Source: Phycisphaeraceae bacterium (GTDB lineage: Bacteria > Planctomycetota > Phycisphaerae > Phycisphaerales > UBA1924). Taken from it: DNA of 64,000 bases. Both the position numbers and the translations under genes were made by a program. The stretch covers positions 1 through 64,000 of the forward strand of contig JAHBXK010000007.1 in assembly GCA_019636535.1 (NCBI GenBank), written 5' to 3'. This document shows, piece after piece, positions 33,945 to 42,561 of the stretch. Each line of letters starts with the position of its first letter. Positions within the stretch are counted from its first letter, which is position 1. The notes under the pieces are model-generated. The model had not been told where the DNA came from, did no database searches, and was given only the letters and a program-made list of their open reading frames with translations.

Positions 33945-36829
33945 CGCTTACCCTCCCGGTAGGTCTCCGGCAGCGTCAGCATGCTCAGGGGCAACAGAAC
34001 GCCATCCGGCATGGGCAGGTCGGGCCGCCAGTTCAGTTCGATTCGTCCGTAGCCGTAGAACGGAATCGCCGTTGCACCGGCCGCGATCTGCGCGGACGTC
34101 GGGGTTTGGTCCGGCCCGAGGTCCGCCAGACCGTCACCGTTCAAGTCCCACCCGACGATGCGCTGGCCGTTCACGATCGGAAGCGACTCGGGGTCCAGCG
34201 CCTCGCCGTCGCCGTCCTCGGGCCCGAAGTAGCCGATCGTCGAGTTGAAGTTCGCGGGGTTGCCGACGGCCTCACCGCGAAGCTGTAAAGGACCCTCGCC
34301 CGCTGTGGGCGCATAGGTCAGAAGCATCGTGCCGTCGAGTTTCGTGTTGCCTCGGATGTCCAGCAGTCCGGCCACGATCGTGCCCTGCAACTGAATGTTC
34401 TGGCTCTGCGATCCGTCACCGTACGTATCCGTCGGGCTGTTGAAGGAGCCGAGGTCCACCGAGTAGTGCGGCGTCATCAGGCTCGACTTGGCGATCACCT
34501 CACGGTCCGATTCGTCCGGATTCATGCCGGGATTGTCCGGGCTATCGGGGTGCTGCTGCGAGAACCGCGTCTTGCCCGTGAACTGCAGCTTGTTCCGCAC
34601 GTGCGTGAACGCTTGCGGCGTGTCGCTCGTCAGACTACCCACGAACAGGCAATCGTGAAAGCGGATGTTGTTCGAGTACTGCTTCGTGTCTCGCGCTGCG
34701 CCGGTTCGGACCGAGCCGTCGATCGTCGGAGGGTCGTCGAACTGGTCGTAGTTCGCCGGGCCGTCGACGACGTTCCCGGTTGTGTACCGCAGAAAATCGC
34801 TCTTGTCCAGCGGATCTGTTGTCGGCACTGGCCTGCCCGCCGACTCTGACCACACCAACCGACCGTAACTCGACCACATGGGGTGCGTGTTGTCGACGTA
34901 CGTCCGCACGAACGTCACGCCGATGAACGTGCAGTTGATGAACAGTGCGTTGTTCCCTCGCGGGATCTGGACGTTCCGGAACGTCATGTTCTCGTAACGA
35001 GGCCGGTAGTACCAGTCGCTGAAAGCGGGCGATCCGAACGGCATCCGCTCGTACAGGTGCCTGCCCGTTCGCGAGAAGACGTAGGCGTCGTCCAAGTCAC
35101 CTCGCCAGTATCGCGGAACGGATGAATCGGTGCCGGCCTCGATGTACGTCGAGAGTTGGCTGGCCGCGATTCCCAGCTGCTGCGCGACCTGCTGCTCGAA
35201 ACTCGCCCCGTCCGCGGCGAGGTGCAGCGGGTTCTGCGCGTCGGCGAACGTGTCTCGCCCGATCGCAGGCAGATCGTCGTCGTCCGCACCAAACCGAACC
35301 GGACCGTCACCACGGTCAGGCCGAATGGGTCCGCGCAACTGCGCGGCGTACGCCTCGTGCGCGCTCGACCAGGCCTGTTGAGTCGCCTTGAAAGTCAGGC
35401 GCCCGCGAACCTTCGCATACTGATCCCGATGGTCGATGTATCCGTCGCGCCAACCCAGGACTCGATCTCGGAATGCACCGGTCCGCGAGTCAACGTCCAT
35501 GATCTCTTCGCCCGGATCCCATCGGCCGTTGTTGTTCGAATCGACGAATCCCCAGATGCTGTTGCGATTCCGATCCGGATTGGCGCTGTCGATGAGCAAG
35601 GCCAGATCGTCGTCGAGCGTGAACTCGGGTGCGCCGGCATCGTTTGCAGCGGGCGTGCCGGCCGTCAGTGCGTTCGACAGCTTGACGCGCCCGTCCCCGT
35701 TCGTATCGAACCTCGCGATGAACAAGTCCATCTCGTCGACGAATCCATCCTTGTTCACATCGGCGAACGAACCCGCCGGGAAGTCGCCCTCAGGGTCGAT
35801 CGATGCCAAAGCAGCGCCCTCGATCGCGTGCCCGACACGCAGGCGATTGTCGCCGTCCACGTCCCCCGCCGCGAGCGCCGCGTAGAAGGCGTCCAGCCGC
35901 GCGTCCAGACTCGAGTCCAAGCCGTAGAAATCGGACTTCATCGTGATCGGGTGCCCGTGCTCCCGTTCAACATCGGTGTAGAGTGCGCCCAAGTTGCCCG
36001 TCACTCGCACGTTCTTGCCGATCATGATCCTCGCCGGCGACAGAATCGCGTGCGAAGGCTGCTTCGCGATCCGGAAGTCCTGCTGGATCTGCCGAACGAT
36101 CGGACGCACGACCTCTCCGTCCGGCGCCCTGCTATACAGGTACTCCGAGCCGGCCGCGCCGATCGAGCTGTAACCGGTCACAATGACGCGGACGTCGGTG
36201 CCGTTGGCCAGCGGCGCGTACGTGATCTGATACGCAGCGGGACGCGCATTCGATTGCGATGCGTCTCCATCGATCGCCACCAGGCCTGTGCGAACCCAGC
36301 CGGTTGCGGACAGGTCCTCATCGATCGGACCCGTCGGGTCGAACGCCGACGCCGTTTCGGGGAATCCGGTCACCGTCAAGAGATTCCCGTCGTGCAGGTG
36401 CGCTGCCAGAACCGCATCGGCCAAGCCGGCGATCGTGATCGCGTCCACGCGCCCGCTCCGTGCAGGACGAACCTCGACGCGCCCGTCGCCCACACTGAAA
36501 TCCCCGCGCCACAATCGGGCGCCGAAGTCCGAGTCCACCACCCCCTTGTCCACGTAGAACCGCCTCGTTGCTTCGGCGAGAGTCTGGGACGCGACACGCA
36601 ACCCCGTCTCCGCTGCCCCCATCGACCGCACCACGTGCAGGTGCGTGTTGGCCGTTCGCAGGTTCCCCTGGCTTGCGATCGCCATGGCCACCGCCAAGGA
36701 ACCGAACATCACCATGAACATCATCGCAAGGATGCTCGTCACACCGCGCCGGCTGACGAACCACGACCACGCCCGCCCGTTACGGGCCACGCTGTCACGC
36801 ACCGAACGTCCACGCATGCCAAACCGCAT
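33941..36829 (-). CDS. Large PilX-like membrane-anchored protein with EF-hand/dockerin-like repeats
   Basis: A 962-residue protein with one N-terminal hydrophobic segment (RGVTSILAMMFMVMFGSLAV) lacking the classical GF prepilin site, as in PilX-type proteins, followed by a long exported region. Calcium-loop-like motifs occur at about residue 322 (DVDGDNRLR), 354-380 (DVNKDGFVDEMDL and DTNGDGRVKLS), about 426 (DSNNNGRWDPGEE) and about 888 (DLNGDGLAD). The C-terminal third looks like a beta-helix/adhesin-type region. Placed between the PilV-like and GspJ-like genes, it probably belongs to the pilus or secretion machine. Function is inferred from context. Confidence 0.82.
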   Translation of the reverse strand: MRFGMRGRSVRDSVARNGRAWSWFVSRRGVTSILAMMFMVMFGSLAVAMAIASQGNLRTANTHLHVVRSMGAAETGLRVASQTLAEATRRFYVDKGVVDSDFGARLWRGDFSVGDGRVEVRPARSGRVDAITIAGLADAVLAAHLHDGNLLTVTGFPETASAFDPTGPIDEDLSATGWVRTGLVAIDGDASQSNARPAAYQITYAPLANGTDVRVIVTGYSSIGAAGSEYLYSRAPDGEVVRPIVRQIQQDFRIAKQPSHAILSPARIMIGKNVRVTGNLGALYTDVEREHGHPITMKSDFYGLDSSLDARLDAFYAALAAGDVDGDNRLRVGHAIEGAALASIDPEGDFPAGSFADVNKDGFVDEMDLFIARFDTNGDGRVKLSNALTAGTPAANDAGAPEFTLDDDLALLIDSANPDRNRNSIWGFVDSNNNGRWDPGEEIMDVDSRTGAFRDRVLGWRDGYIDHRDQYAKVRGRLTFKATQQAWSSAHEAYAAQLRGPIRPDRGDGPVRFGADDDDLPAIGRDTFADAQNPLHLAADGASFEQQVAQQLGIAASQLSTYIEAGTDSSVPRYWRGDLDDAYVFSRTGRHLYERMPFGSPAFSDWYYRPRYENMTFRNVQIPRGNNALFINCTFIGVTFVRTYVDNTHPMWSSYGRLVWSESAGRPVPTTDPLDKSDFLRYTTGNVVDGPANYDQFDDPPTIDGSVRTGAARDTKQYSNNIRFHDCLFVGSLTSDTPQAFTHVRNKLQFTGKTRFSQQHPDSPDNPGMNPDESDREVIAKSSLMTPHYSVDLGSFNSPTDTYGDGSQSQNIQLQGTIVAGLLDIRGNTKLDGTMLLTYAPTAGEGPLQLRGEAVGNPANFNSTIGYFGPEDGDGEALDPESLPIVNGQRIVGWDLNGDGLADLGPDQTPTSAQIAAGATAIPFYGYGRIELNWRPDLPMPDGVLLPLSMLTLPETYREGKR

Positions 36830-36861
36830 GGTCGATATCCCCTACAGCCTCCGCCGGCCGG

Positions 36862-37590
36862 TCACGGAACGATCCACGTCACCACAGCGACCACCTGCTC
36901 CTCGGTATCGAAAGGGCCTTGATAGGTCACCGTCACGGTCACACGAAGTGGGAACGCGTCCACCGCCAACCCTGCAAAGCCGCTCGCGTCTGCCGGCAGA
37001 GTTGTCTCGGCCGGGTAAACCGTGGAGTAGTTCGTTGGGTCGACCTTTTCAACGCGGATCGACTGGGCCCACCCGCGCAGCGGCACGACACGTCCTTCGG
37101 CATCACGCACAAACTGACCATCCGGCGTGATCTCCGGAATGACCTCGCCGAACGCATCCACCGGTCCCACGAGGTCACCGTCGTCACGCCCCGGGGTGCC
37201 GTTGAAGGCCAACCGCAGCCCATCGAAGTCATCCAGATCGTCGTAGTCGTTGAGTTCGACCTCGCCAGGCTCTGGACCCCACCCACGCAGCTCTTGAGCA
37301 CCGTCGGAACCGGACAGGAAATACAACCCTGTTGTTGGGTCGTGCTTGGGCAGGCGACGGGTCATCTCCCGAATCTCGTTGGCAAGGTACGTCGCAGTTG
37401 CGGCGTGGCTACTCCAACCGTTCGTTCGGATGAAACTCTGCTGCGCGTCGATGAGAGCCAGCACACCGACGCCCACAATGACCAGCGCCAGCGAGGTTTC
37501 GATCAGTGTGAAGCCCGCACCGCTGCGACGGCTTAGCGACCATGCGCCGCGGTGCACCTTCAGTCCGACTGGATAACGCCGAGTCAGCAT
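36862..37590 (-). CDS. Prepilin-like protein (PilV/GspI-like)
   Basis: Prepilin-type protein with the cleavage motif RSGAGFTLIETSLALVIVGV: G before F, Glu at +5 and a hydrophobic helix. The ATG at 37590 gives 242 residues, with GGGAG about ten bases upstream; a TTG at 37680 would add 30 non-conserved residues. The C-terminal part is beta-rich with acidic stretches (NDYDDLDDFDGLRLAF). It lies 94 bases after the GspF-like gene and 32 bases before the large PilX-like gene. Confidence 0.82.
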   Translation of the reverse strand: MLTRRYPVGLKVHRGAWSLSRRSGAGFTLIETSLALVIVGVGVLALIDAQQSFIRTNGWSSHAATATYLANEIREMTRRLPKHDPTTGLYFLSGSDGAQELRGWGPEPGEVELNDYDDLDDFDGLRLAFNGTPGRDDGDLVGPVDAFGEVIPEITPDGQFVRDAEGRVVPLRGWAQSIRVEKVDPTNYSTVYPAETTLPADASGFAGLAVDAFPLRVTVTVTYQGPFDTEEQVVAVVTWIVP

Positions 37591-37684
37591 GCCGCAATCG
37601 CTCCCGCCGACGGACCGCCGCCGGCGCGTCGAACACGCCTCCCGAACGCCTCCGCCGCCGAAGTCCTCCCCACTCCGCAATCGG

Positions 37685-38911
37685 TCAGCGGACGATCTGA
37701 CTCATCTTGAAGATCGGCAGGATGATCGCCATCGCGATGAAGCCGACGATTGAACCCATTACGATGATCATGATGGGTTCGATAAGCGACGTGACCGCCT
37801 TGATGCGCTCTTTCAACTGCTTGGCATAAAACGATGAGATCTCGTCCAACACCTCACCCAACTTACCGGACTCTTCGCCCGCGCTCACCATCTGCACCAC
37901 CGCGCGCGGCAGCAACGTGGTCTTCATGAGCGGCGCAGCGATCTTCTTGCCCGTCTTCACGCTCGCATACACCGACTTCCACAGTCCTTTGTAGAGCCGG
38001 TTGCCCGAGATGTCACCCGTGATGGCCAGCGTGTCGAGCATGGGGACTCCCGCGTTGATCAACTGCCCCATTGTCTGCAGCGACCGAGAGATGTACAGCG
38101 CCCGGAACATCCCTTTCACCACCGGGATCACGAGTTTCGTCCGATCGAAGAAGAACCCACCGACATCCGTCTTGCCGAACGCCCACAACCCACCGATCAA
38201 GAGCACCAGACCGCCGACGCAGAAGTACCAGTTTTGGACCATGAAGTCCGACAGGTTCATCAGGAACGTTGTGGCCCACGGCAGGACTTCCTCCTTGCCC
38301 GCGAACACCGTTTTGAACTTCGGCAGCACGAACGTCAGCAGAAACACCGTCACCGCCACCGCCATCGTCCCGATGATTCCGGGGTAGATCGCGGCGCCGA
38401 CGACCATCTTCCGCGTCTCGATCTCCTGCGCGATGTACCCGGCGATCCGGTCCAACATCTTCGCGAAGGACCCGGACATCTCCGACGCACGCACCATGTT
38501 CACGTACAGCGGGCCGAACAGCTTTGGATGGCGCGCGATGGCCTCTGAGAACTGCTTGCCGCTCTCGACGTCGGTCTTGAGTTGGACGATGACCTTCTTG
38601 AAGTTCGGGTGCTCGGTCTGCTCCGCGATGCCCTCGAGCGCTGCGCGCAGGTTGATGCCCGCGCGAATCATGACGGCCAACTGCGTCGTGAAATCGAGGA
38701 CGTGCTTGGTCTTCGGCTTGCCCGCGTTCAGTTCGGCGATCCGCTGCGCGAAACTGCCGCCGGTTGCGGACGAGCCCACCGGCGTCACCGACAGCACGCG
38801 GAACCCCTGATTTCGAAGAATGCTCGCCGCCGTCGTGACGTTGTCCGCGGCGACGACGCCGATCTGCACCTCGCCGGAGTTGTTACGAACCTGGTAACGG
38901 TAGTTGGGCAT
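37685..38911 (-). CDS. Type II secretion/type IV pilus inner-membrane protein (GspF/PilC family)
   Basis: The polytopic platform protein of type IV pili or type II secretion. The 408-residue product starts MPNYRYQVRNNSGEVQIGVV. It carries two GspF domains: the first with LNAGKPKTKHVLDFTTQLAV, the second with RALYISRSLQTMGQLINAGV. Three strong hydrophobic segments are seen near residues 165-195, 215-235 and 375-400. Neighbours are PilT upstream and pilin-like genes downstream. The PilB assembly ATPase is not in the window. Confidence 0.94.
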   Translation of the reverse strand: MPNYRYQVRNNSGEVQIGVVAADNVTTAASILRNQGFRVLSVTPVGSSATGGSFAQRIAELNAGKPKTKHVLDFTTQLAVMIRAGINLRAALEGIAEQTEHPNFKKVIVQLKTDVESGKQFSEAIARHPKLFGPLYVNMVRASEMSGSFAKMLDRIAGYIAQEIETRKMVVGAAIYPGIIGTMAVAVTVFLLTFVLPKFKTVFAGKEEVLPWATTFLMNLSDFMVQNWYFCVGGLVLLIGGLWAFGKTDVGGFFFDRTKLVIPVVKGMFRALYISRSLQTMGQLINAGVPMLDTLAITGDISGNRLYKGLWKSVYASVKTGKKIAAPLMKTTLLPRAVVQMVSAGEESGKLGEVLDEISSFYAKQLKERIKAVTSLIEPIMIIVMGSIVGFIAMAIILPIFKMSQIVR

Positions 38912-38999
38912 GGCTGGTGCTCGTCACTCCGCGAACTGATCGAACTCGGCCTCGTGACCGCGAACTACGATGCCCGGCGCCTGACGCCCGGCGCTGTGC

Positions 39000-40055
39000 T
39001 TACGCAACCAACTGCCGCTCCAACTTGTCGGGGTACGCAGCCTGCGCGATCGCGTCTTCGCGGCTGACCATCCCGTTGAAGTACAACTCGGCGATCGCCG
39101 TGTCCAGCGAACACATGCCCAAAGCCCGATTGGTCTCGATCACGTTCGGAATCTCGAAGGCGCGATTCTCACGGATGAGGTTCCGAACCGCCGGCGTGCA
39201 CAACAGGACCTCGACACCCGGAACCATGCCCGGCTTGTCGATCCGGCTGAACAGCGTCTGAGACACCACCGCCTGAAGCGTGTTCGCCAGCATCGAACGG
39301 ATCTGGTTCTGCTGTCCCGCCGGGTACATGTCAATGATGCGTTCGACCGTCTGCGAAGCATTCACCGTGTGCAGCGTTGAGAGCACCAGGTGGCCCGTCT
39401 CGGCGGCCGAGATCGCCAGCGCCGTCGTCTCGAGGTCTCGCATCTCGCCCACCAGGATGATGTCCGGGTCCTGACGCAGCGCGTGCTTCAGTCCGCTCGC
39501 GAAACTCGGCATATCCTGCCCCAGTTCGCGCTGTTCGATCAGGCATCGCTTGCTCTGGAAGACGTACTCGACCGGGTCCTCCAGCGTGATGATGTGCTTG
39601 CGGTACCGCTCGTTCATCGCCTGGATCATCGCCGCCAGCGTCGTCGACTTGCCCGAGCCCGTGTCACCCGTCACCAGGACCAGCCCACGGGGCAGGTACG
39701 TCAGCCTGGCGATCACCTCGGGCAGATTCAGGTTCGCCAGCGGCGGGACCTTCGTCTTGATCGTGCGCATCGCGATCGCCGCCGTGCCGCGCTGCACGTG
39801 CGAGTTCACACGGTAACGCGCCAGACCCGGTGCCTGAAACGAGAAATCCGAATCCTTGATCTGGTCGAATTTCGACAGCGCCTCCTTCGACGCCATCTGC
39901 TCGACAAACCCCCGGCACTGCTCGGGCGTGATCGCCGGGAATTCCATCGGCTGGATCACCTGGTGCACGCGCATCATCGGCTGATGCCCGCTGATCAGGT
40001 GGATGTCGGAGGCGTCCGCCTCAAACGCCGTCTTGAGAATGTCCAGAAGGTTCAT
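39000..40055 (-). CDS. pilT: Twitching motility/pilus retraction ATPase PilT
   Basis: PilT, the hexameric ATPase that retracts type IV pili. The start at 40055 gives 351 residues beginning MNLLDILKTAFEADASDIHL. Walker A GDTGSGKST lies at about residues 129-137, the Asp box at ITLEDPVEYVF, Walker B at ILVGEMRDLET and the His box at STLHTVNASQTVERII. The PilT hallmark AVRNLIREN (usual AIRNLIRE) is present and separates it from PilB. It is divergent from flgI. Confidence 0.95.
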   Translation of the reverse strand: MNLLDILKTAFEADASDIHLISGHQPMMRVHQVIQPMEFPAITPEQCRGFVEQMASKEALSKFDQIKDSDFSFQAPGLARYRVNSHVQRGTAAIAMRTIKTKVPPLANLNLPEVIARLTYLPRGLVLVTGDTGSGKSTTLAAMIQAMNERYRKHIITLEDPVEYVFQSKRCLIEQRELGQDMPSFASGLKHALRQDPDIILVGEMRDLETTALAISAAETGHLVLSTLHTVNASQTVERIIDMYPAGQQNQIRSMLANTLQAVVSQTLFSRIDKPGMVPGVEVLLCTPAVRNLIRENRAFEIPNVIETNRALGMCSLDTAIAELYFNGMVSREDAIAQAAYPDKLERQLVA

Positions 40056-40266
40056 CGAGCGCTCCAGCCGGAGGGGTGTGAGGCGGGCCGCGGGCCACGC
40101 GCGGGCGACCGCAGTGCGCGGTCGGCCAATCGACCCCTTCCAATCGGCCCCGCACACGTCCCGATTGACGCATCACGCCCGGCAGGCCGCGTTGACCTTG
40201 ACGCCTGTCCGGTTTACGACGCGCTTGTTCACACCAAACCAGAGCCCTTCCCGCGTTGCTCAACTC

Positions 40267-40281
40267 TGGCGCGCGGATTGC
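40267..40281 (+). promoter_or_regulatory. Candidate sigma-54 promoter of flgI
   Basis: TGGCGC and TTGC are separated by 5 bases, giving GG and GC at the -24/-12 spacing of sigma-54 promoters. It differs from the TGGCAC consensus by one base. A start 12 bases after the GC would fall at about 40293, only 5 bases before the flgI ATG. An alternative sigma-70-like pair, TTGACC/TTACGA with a 16-base spacer, lies at 40192-40219. Confidence 0.5.
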
Positions 40282-40297
40282 GTCCCACGCGTACAGC

Positions 40298-41545
40298 ATG
40301 GATGCGCCCCACCTGACTTCCAAGACGCTCCGCGTCGTTTGCGCCCTGATGGCCACACTCGTGTGCACCGTTGCGCTTGTCCGGCCTGCCGACGCGCAAC
40401 TTGTGCCGAACAGTGCGGCAGCAGCACCGGGCACAACCCAGCCCATCGCCGGCCAGTTTGATCCGAGCCAAGGCTCCACCACGCAGCCGCAGCGAAGGCC
40501 CCGCCGCGACAACCCCGTCATCTCCATCCAAGAGATGGTCCGCCTAGAGAATCAGGCCGCCAGCCAACTCCGCGGCATTGGCCTCGTCACGGGCCTGCGT
40601 GGCACGGGCGACAGCGGCAGTGAAGTCGTGGTCGCCCGCCCGCTCGCACAGGTCTACGCCAACAACGGCAATCCCATCGGCGACATTCGTGCCCTCGCCA
40701 AGGCCAAGAGCGTGGCGATGGTGTCGATCTGGTGTGAAATCCCCGAAAGTGGGGGCCGAAGCGGTGATCGTTTCGACGTCTTCGTCCGGGTCCTGCACTC
40801 ATCCACCAGTTTGAGGGGTGGACAACTCGAAATCAGCCCGATGATGGGCCCACTCCCAGGGCAGGGTGTGTTCGCGTTTGCCTCCGGACCGATCGTCATC
40901 GAGGACACCGAGATTCCCACCGTCGGACGCATCCGGGGCGGCGTGCAACTGATCGAAGACATCCGCATGCTGCCGCTGGGCAGCACTTTCGATCTCTTTC
41001 TGCGCCCCCACTACCGCAGTTACTCCGTTGCGCGCATGATCGCGGCCGAGATCAACGGCCTCACCACCGATCTGGAGCAGGGTTACGAAGCCGCGGCTCA
41101 GGTCGCCTTCGCCATCGATGACACCGCCATCCGAGTCACGATCCCCGATCGCGAACGTTCAAATCCCAACTCCTTCATCGCCTCGATCCTCACGAAGCGG
41201 TTCAGCCCAACCCTGATCGATCTCCCAGCGCAGGTCGTCGTCAACGAGCGCACCGGCACCATCATCGTGACCGGCGACGTCGAAATCTCCGCGGTGACCG
41301 TCGGCAGCGACCGACTCGTCGTCACCACGGTGACGCCTCCCAGAACGCCTTCCCCACAGGACCCGATGGTTGAGCGTCAGAACTGGACGCACTTTGGCTC
41401 CACCGGCACCAATGCCGACCGCGCACGCATCGAGGACCTCCTCGACGCTTTCAAGCAGCTCAATGTTCCGGTCCGAGAGCAGATCCAGATATTCGCACAG
41501 ATCAATCAGAGCGGCAGACTCCACGCTCAGTTCATTACGGAGTGA
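40298..41545 (+). CDS. flgI: Flagellar P-ring protein FlgI
   Basis: FlgI forms the periplasmic P ring around the flagellar rod. The ATG at 40298 gives 415 residues with a signal peptide (VVCALMATLVCTVALVRPAD, cleavage near DAQ). The hallmark RGIGLVTGLRGTGDSG is present, as is IEDIRMLPLGSTFDLFLRP. The C-terminal region with LIDLPAQVVVNERTGTIIV is also family-typical. A longer TTG start at 40256 is less likely. FlgH, the L-ring partner, is not adjacent. A candidate sigma-54 promoter lies immediately upstream, and the next gene starts inside a Shine-Dalgarno carried in the end of flgI. Confidence 0.94.
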   Translation: MDAPHLTSKTLRVVCALMATLVCTVALVRPADAQLVPNSAAAAPGTTQPIAGQFDPSQGSTTQPQRRPRRDNPVISIQEMVRLENQAASQLRGIGLVTGLRGTGDSGSEVVVARPLAQVYANNGNPIGDIRALAKAKSVAMVSIWCEIPESGGRSGDRFDVFVRVLHSSTSLRGGQLEISPMMGPLPGQGVFAFASGPIVIEDTEIPTVGRIRGGVQLIEDIRMLPLGSTFDLFLRPHYRSYSVARMIAAEINGLTTDLEQGYEAAAQVAFAIDDTAIRVTIPDRERSNPNSFIASILTKRFSPTLIDLPAQVVVNERTGTIIVTGDVEISAVTVGSDRLVVTTVTPPRTPSPQDPMVERQNWTHFGSTGTNADRARIEDLLDAFKQLNVPVREQIQIFAQINQSGRLHAQFITE

Positions 41546-41549
41546 TTTC

Positions 41550-41954
41550 TTGACTCCCTCGGCAGCAACAGGCTCTTCCTCGCTCCTGAACACGATCCGC
41601 GGGTCGGTTCTGACCAGTGCTGCATCAGGGCACTCCGATCCTGACCGCGTCTTCGCCGACCTGCTCGGCAGGTCAACCCGACCTGTGCACGACGGACGGA
41701 CCGACGAATCCCGCGCCCGCGAAGCGGCCGAGCAGTTCGTAGCCATCACATTTGTTCAGCCGCTGCTGAAACAGCTCCGCGAGACGAACTCCGCCTCACC
41801 CCCGTTCGCTCCGAGCCAGGCAGAAAGGCAGTTCCAGTCACTTGCCGATCAGGCGACTGCCGACCGAATCGTCAGGTCGTCGCGCTGGCCGCTGGTCGAC
41901 CGCATCGCGGCCGACCTGATCAAGCGTTCCAACATCAGGCCCGTCGTCGCCTGA
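41550..41954 (+). CDS. Rod-binding protein, FlgJ N-terminal domain only
   Basis: A 134-residue protein resembling the N-terminal rod-capping domain of FlgJ: AREAAEQFVAITFVQPLLKQ, then ERQFQSLADQATADRIVRSS, ending with an RIAADLIKR helix. The muramidase domain of enterobacterial FlgJ is absent, as in many bacteria. The start is a TTG at 41550 because GGAG lies seven bases upstream, straddling the flgI stop; no ATG is available near the domain. It lies 31 bases before flgN. Confidence 0.8.
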   Translation: MTPSAATGSSSLLNTIRGSVLTSAASGHSDPDRVFADLLGRSTRPVHDGRTDESRAREAAEQFVAITFVQPLLKQLRETNSASPPFAPSQAERQFQSLADQATADRIVRSSRWPLVDRIAADLIKRSNIRPVVA

Positions 41955-41985
41955 CTCCCACGCTCCCAATCGACCGAGCGGAACC

Positions 41986-42531
41986 ATGACTCGCGCAGTC
42001 ACGCAACCCAACGCTGTCTCTGCAGCGCTCAAGGAGCGCCCCGACCCGATCACCGAACTCGACAGCGCCCTCCGAGACCTTGTTGCGGACCACGAAGCCC
42101 TTCTCAACCTCGCGCGCGCACACCGCGAAGCCATCGCCAAGGCCGATGTCTCCGCCATGCATCGGTGCCTTGAGGAACAGCAGGAGCGACTCCAACGCAT
42201 CCGCGGGCACGAGTTCCGACGCCGGGCCGCGGTTGTTGCACTCCAAGGCGCTGTGACGCCCGACTCCGGCCGTCTTTCCGCGCTCGCGCAACGGGCAACC
42301 GAGCCGGTTCGCTCGCGACTCGTCGCCCTAGGCGATCGTCTTCGTGAACTGCTCAACGCTCTTCAGATCGAGCATGAGGCCGTCCGTCAAGCCGCCGAAA
42401 CCCTCTCCTCGCACATGGAGGGGCTGATGCGGCAGGTCTGCAGACACTTGTCGCACGCGGGAACCTACGGACCAACCGCCGCGATCGACACACGAACCCC
42501 CGTCGTGACGGTCCTCGATCTTCGCCGTTAG
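41986..42531 (+). CDS. flgN: Flagellar chaperone FlgN-like protein
   Basis: A 181-residue, almost fully helical protein in the position of FlgN, the cytosolic chaperone for the hook-associated proteins FlgK and FlgL. The Leu/Glu/Arg-rich helices (ELDSALRDLVADHEALLNLA; EEQQERLQRIRGHEFRRRA) and its place directly before flgK support the call. Sequence conservation in this family is low, so context carries much of the weight. The last codons are 31 bases upstream of the flgK start and contain the upstream part of a promoter region. Confidence 0.78.
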   Translation: MTRAVTQPNAVSAALKERPDPITELDSALRDLVADHEALLNLARAHREAIAKADVSAMHRCLEEQQERLQRIRGHEFRRRAAVVALQGAVTPDSGRLSALAQRATEPVRSRLVALGDRLRELLNALQIEHEAVRQAAETLSSHMEGLMRQVCRHLSHAGTYGPTAAIDTRTPVVTVLDLRR

Positions 42532-42534
42532 TGC

Positions 42535-42549
42535 TGGCACGCGCTTTGC
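42535..42549 (+). promoter_or_regulatory. Sigma-54 promoter of flgK
   Basis: TGGCAC, 5 bases, TTGC: an exact match to the sigma-54 core in the flgN-flgK spacer. A start 12 bases after the GC would be at about 42561, one base before the flgK ATG at 42562. Sigma-54 promoters need an enhancer-binding activator, which is not encoded in this window. Confidence 0.75.
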
Positions 42550-42561
42550 GGTCTAAGTCAC

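Noticed and set aside
35156..36922. Plus-strand open frame of 588 codons opposite the large pilin-like gene
   Set aside because: Arg/Val-rich antisense sequence with no domain; the minus-strand frame has a membrane anchor and organised calcium-loop motifs.
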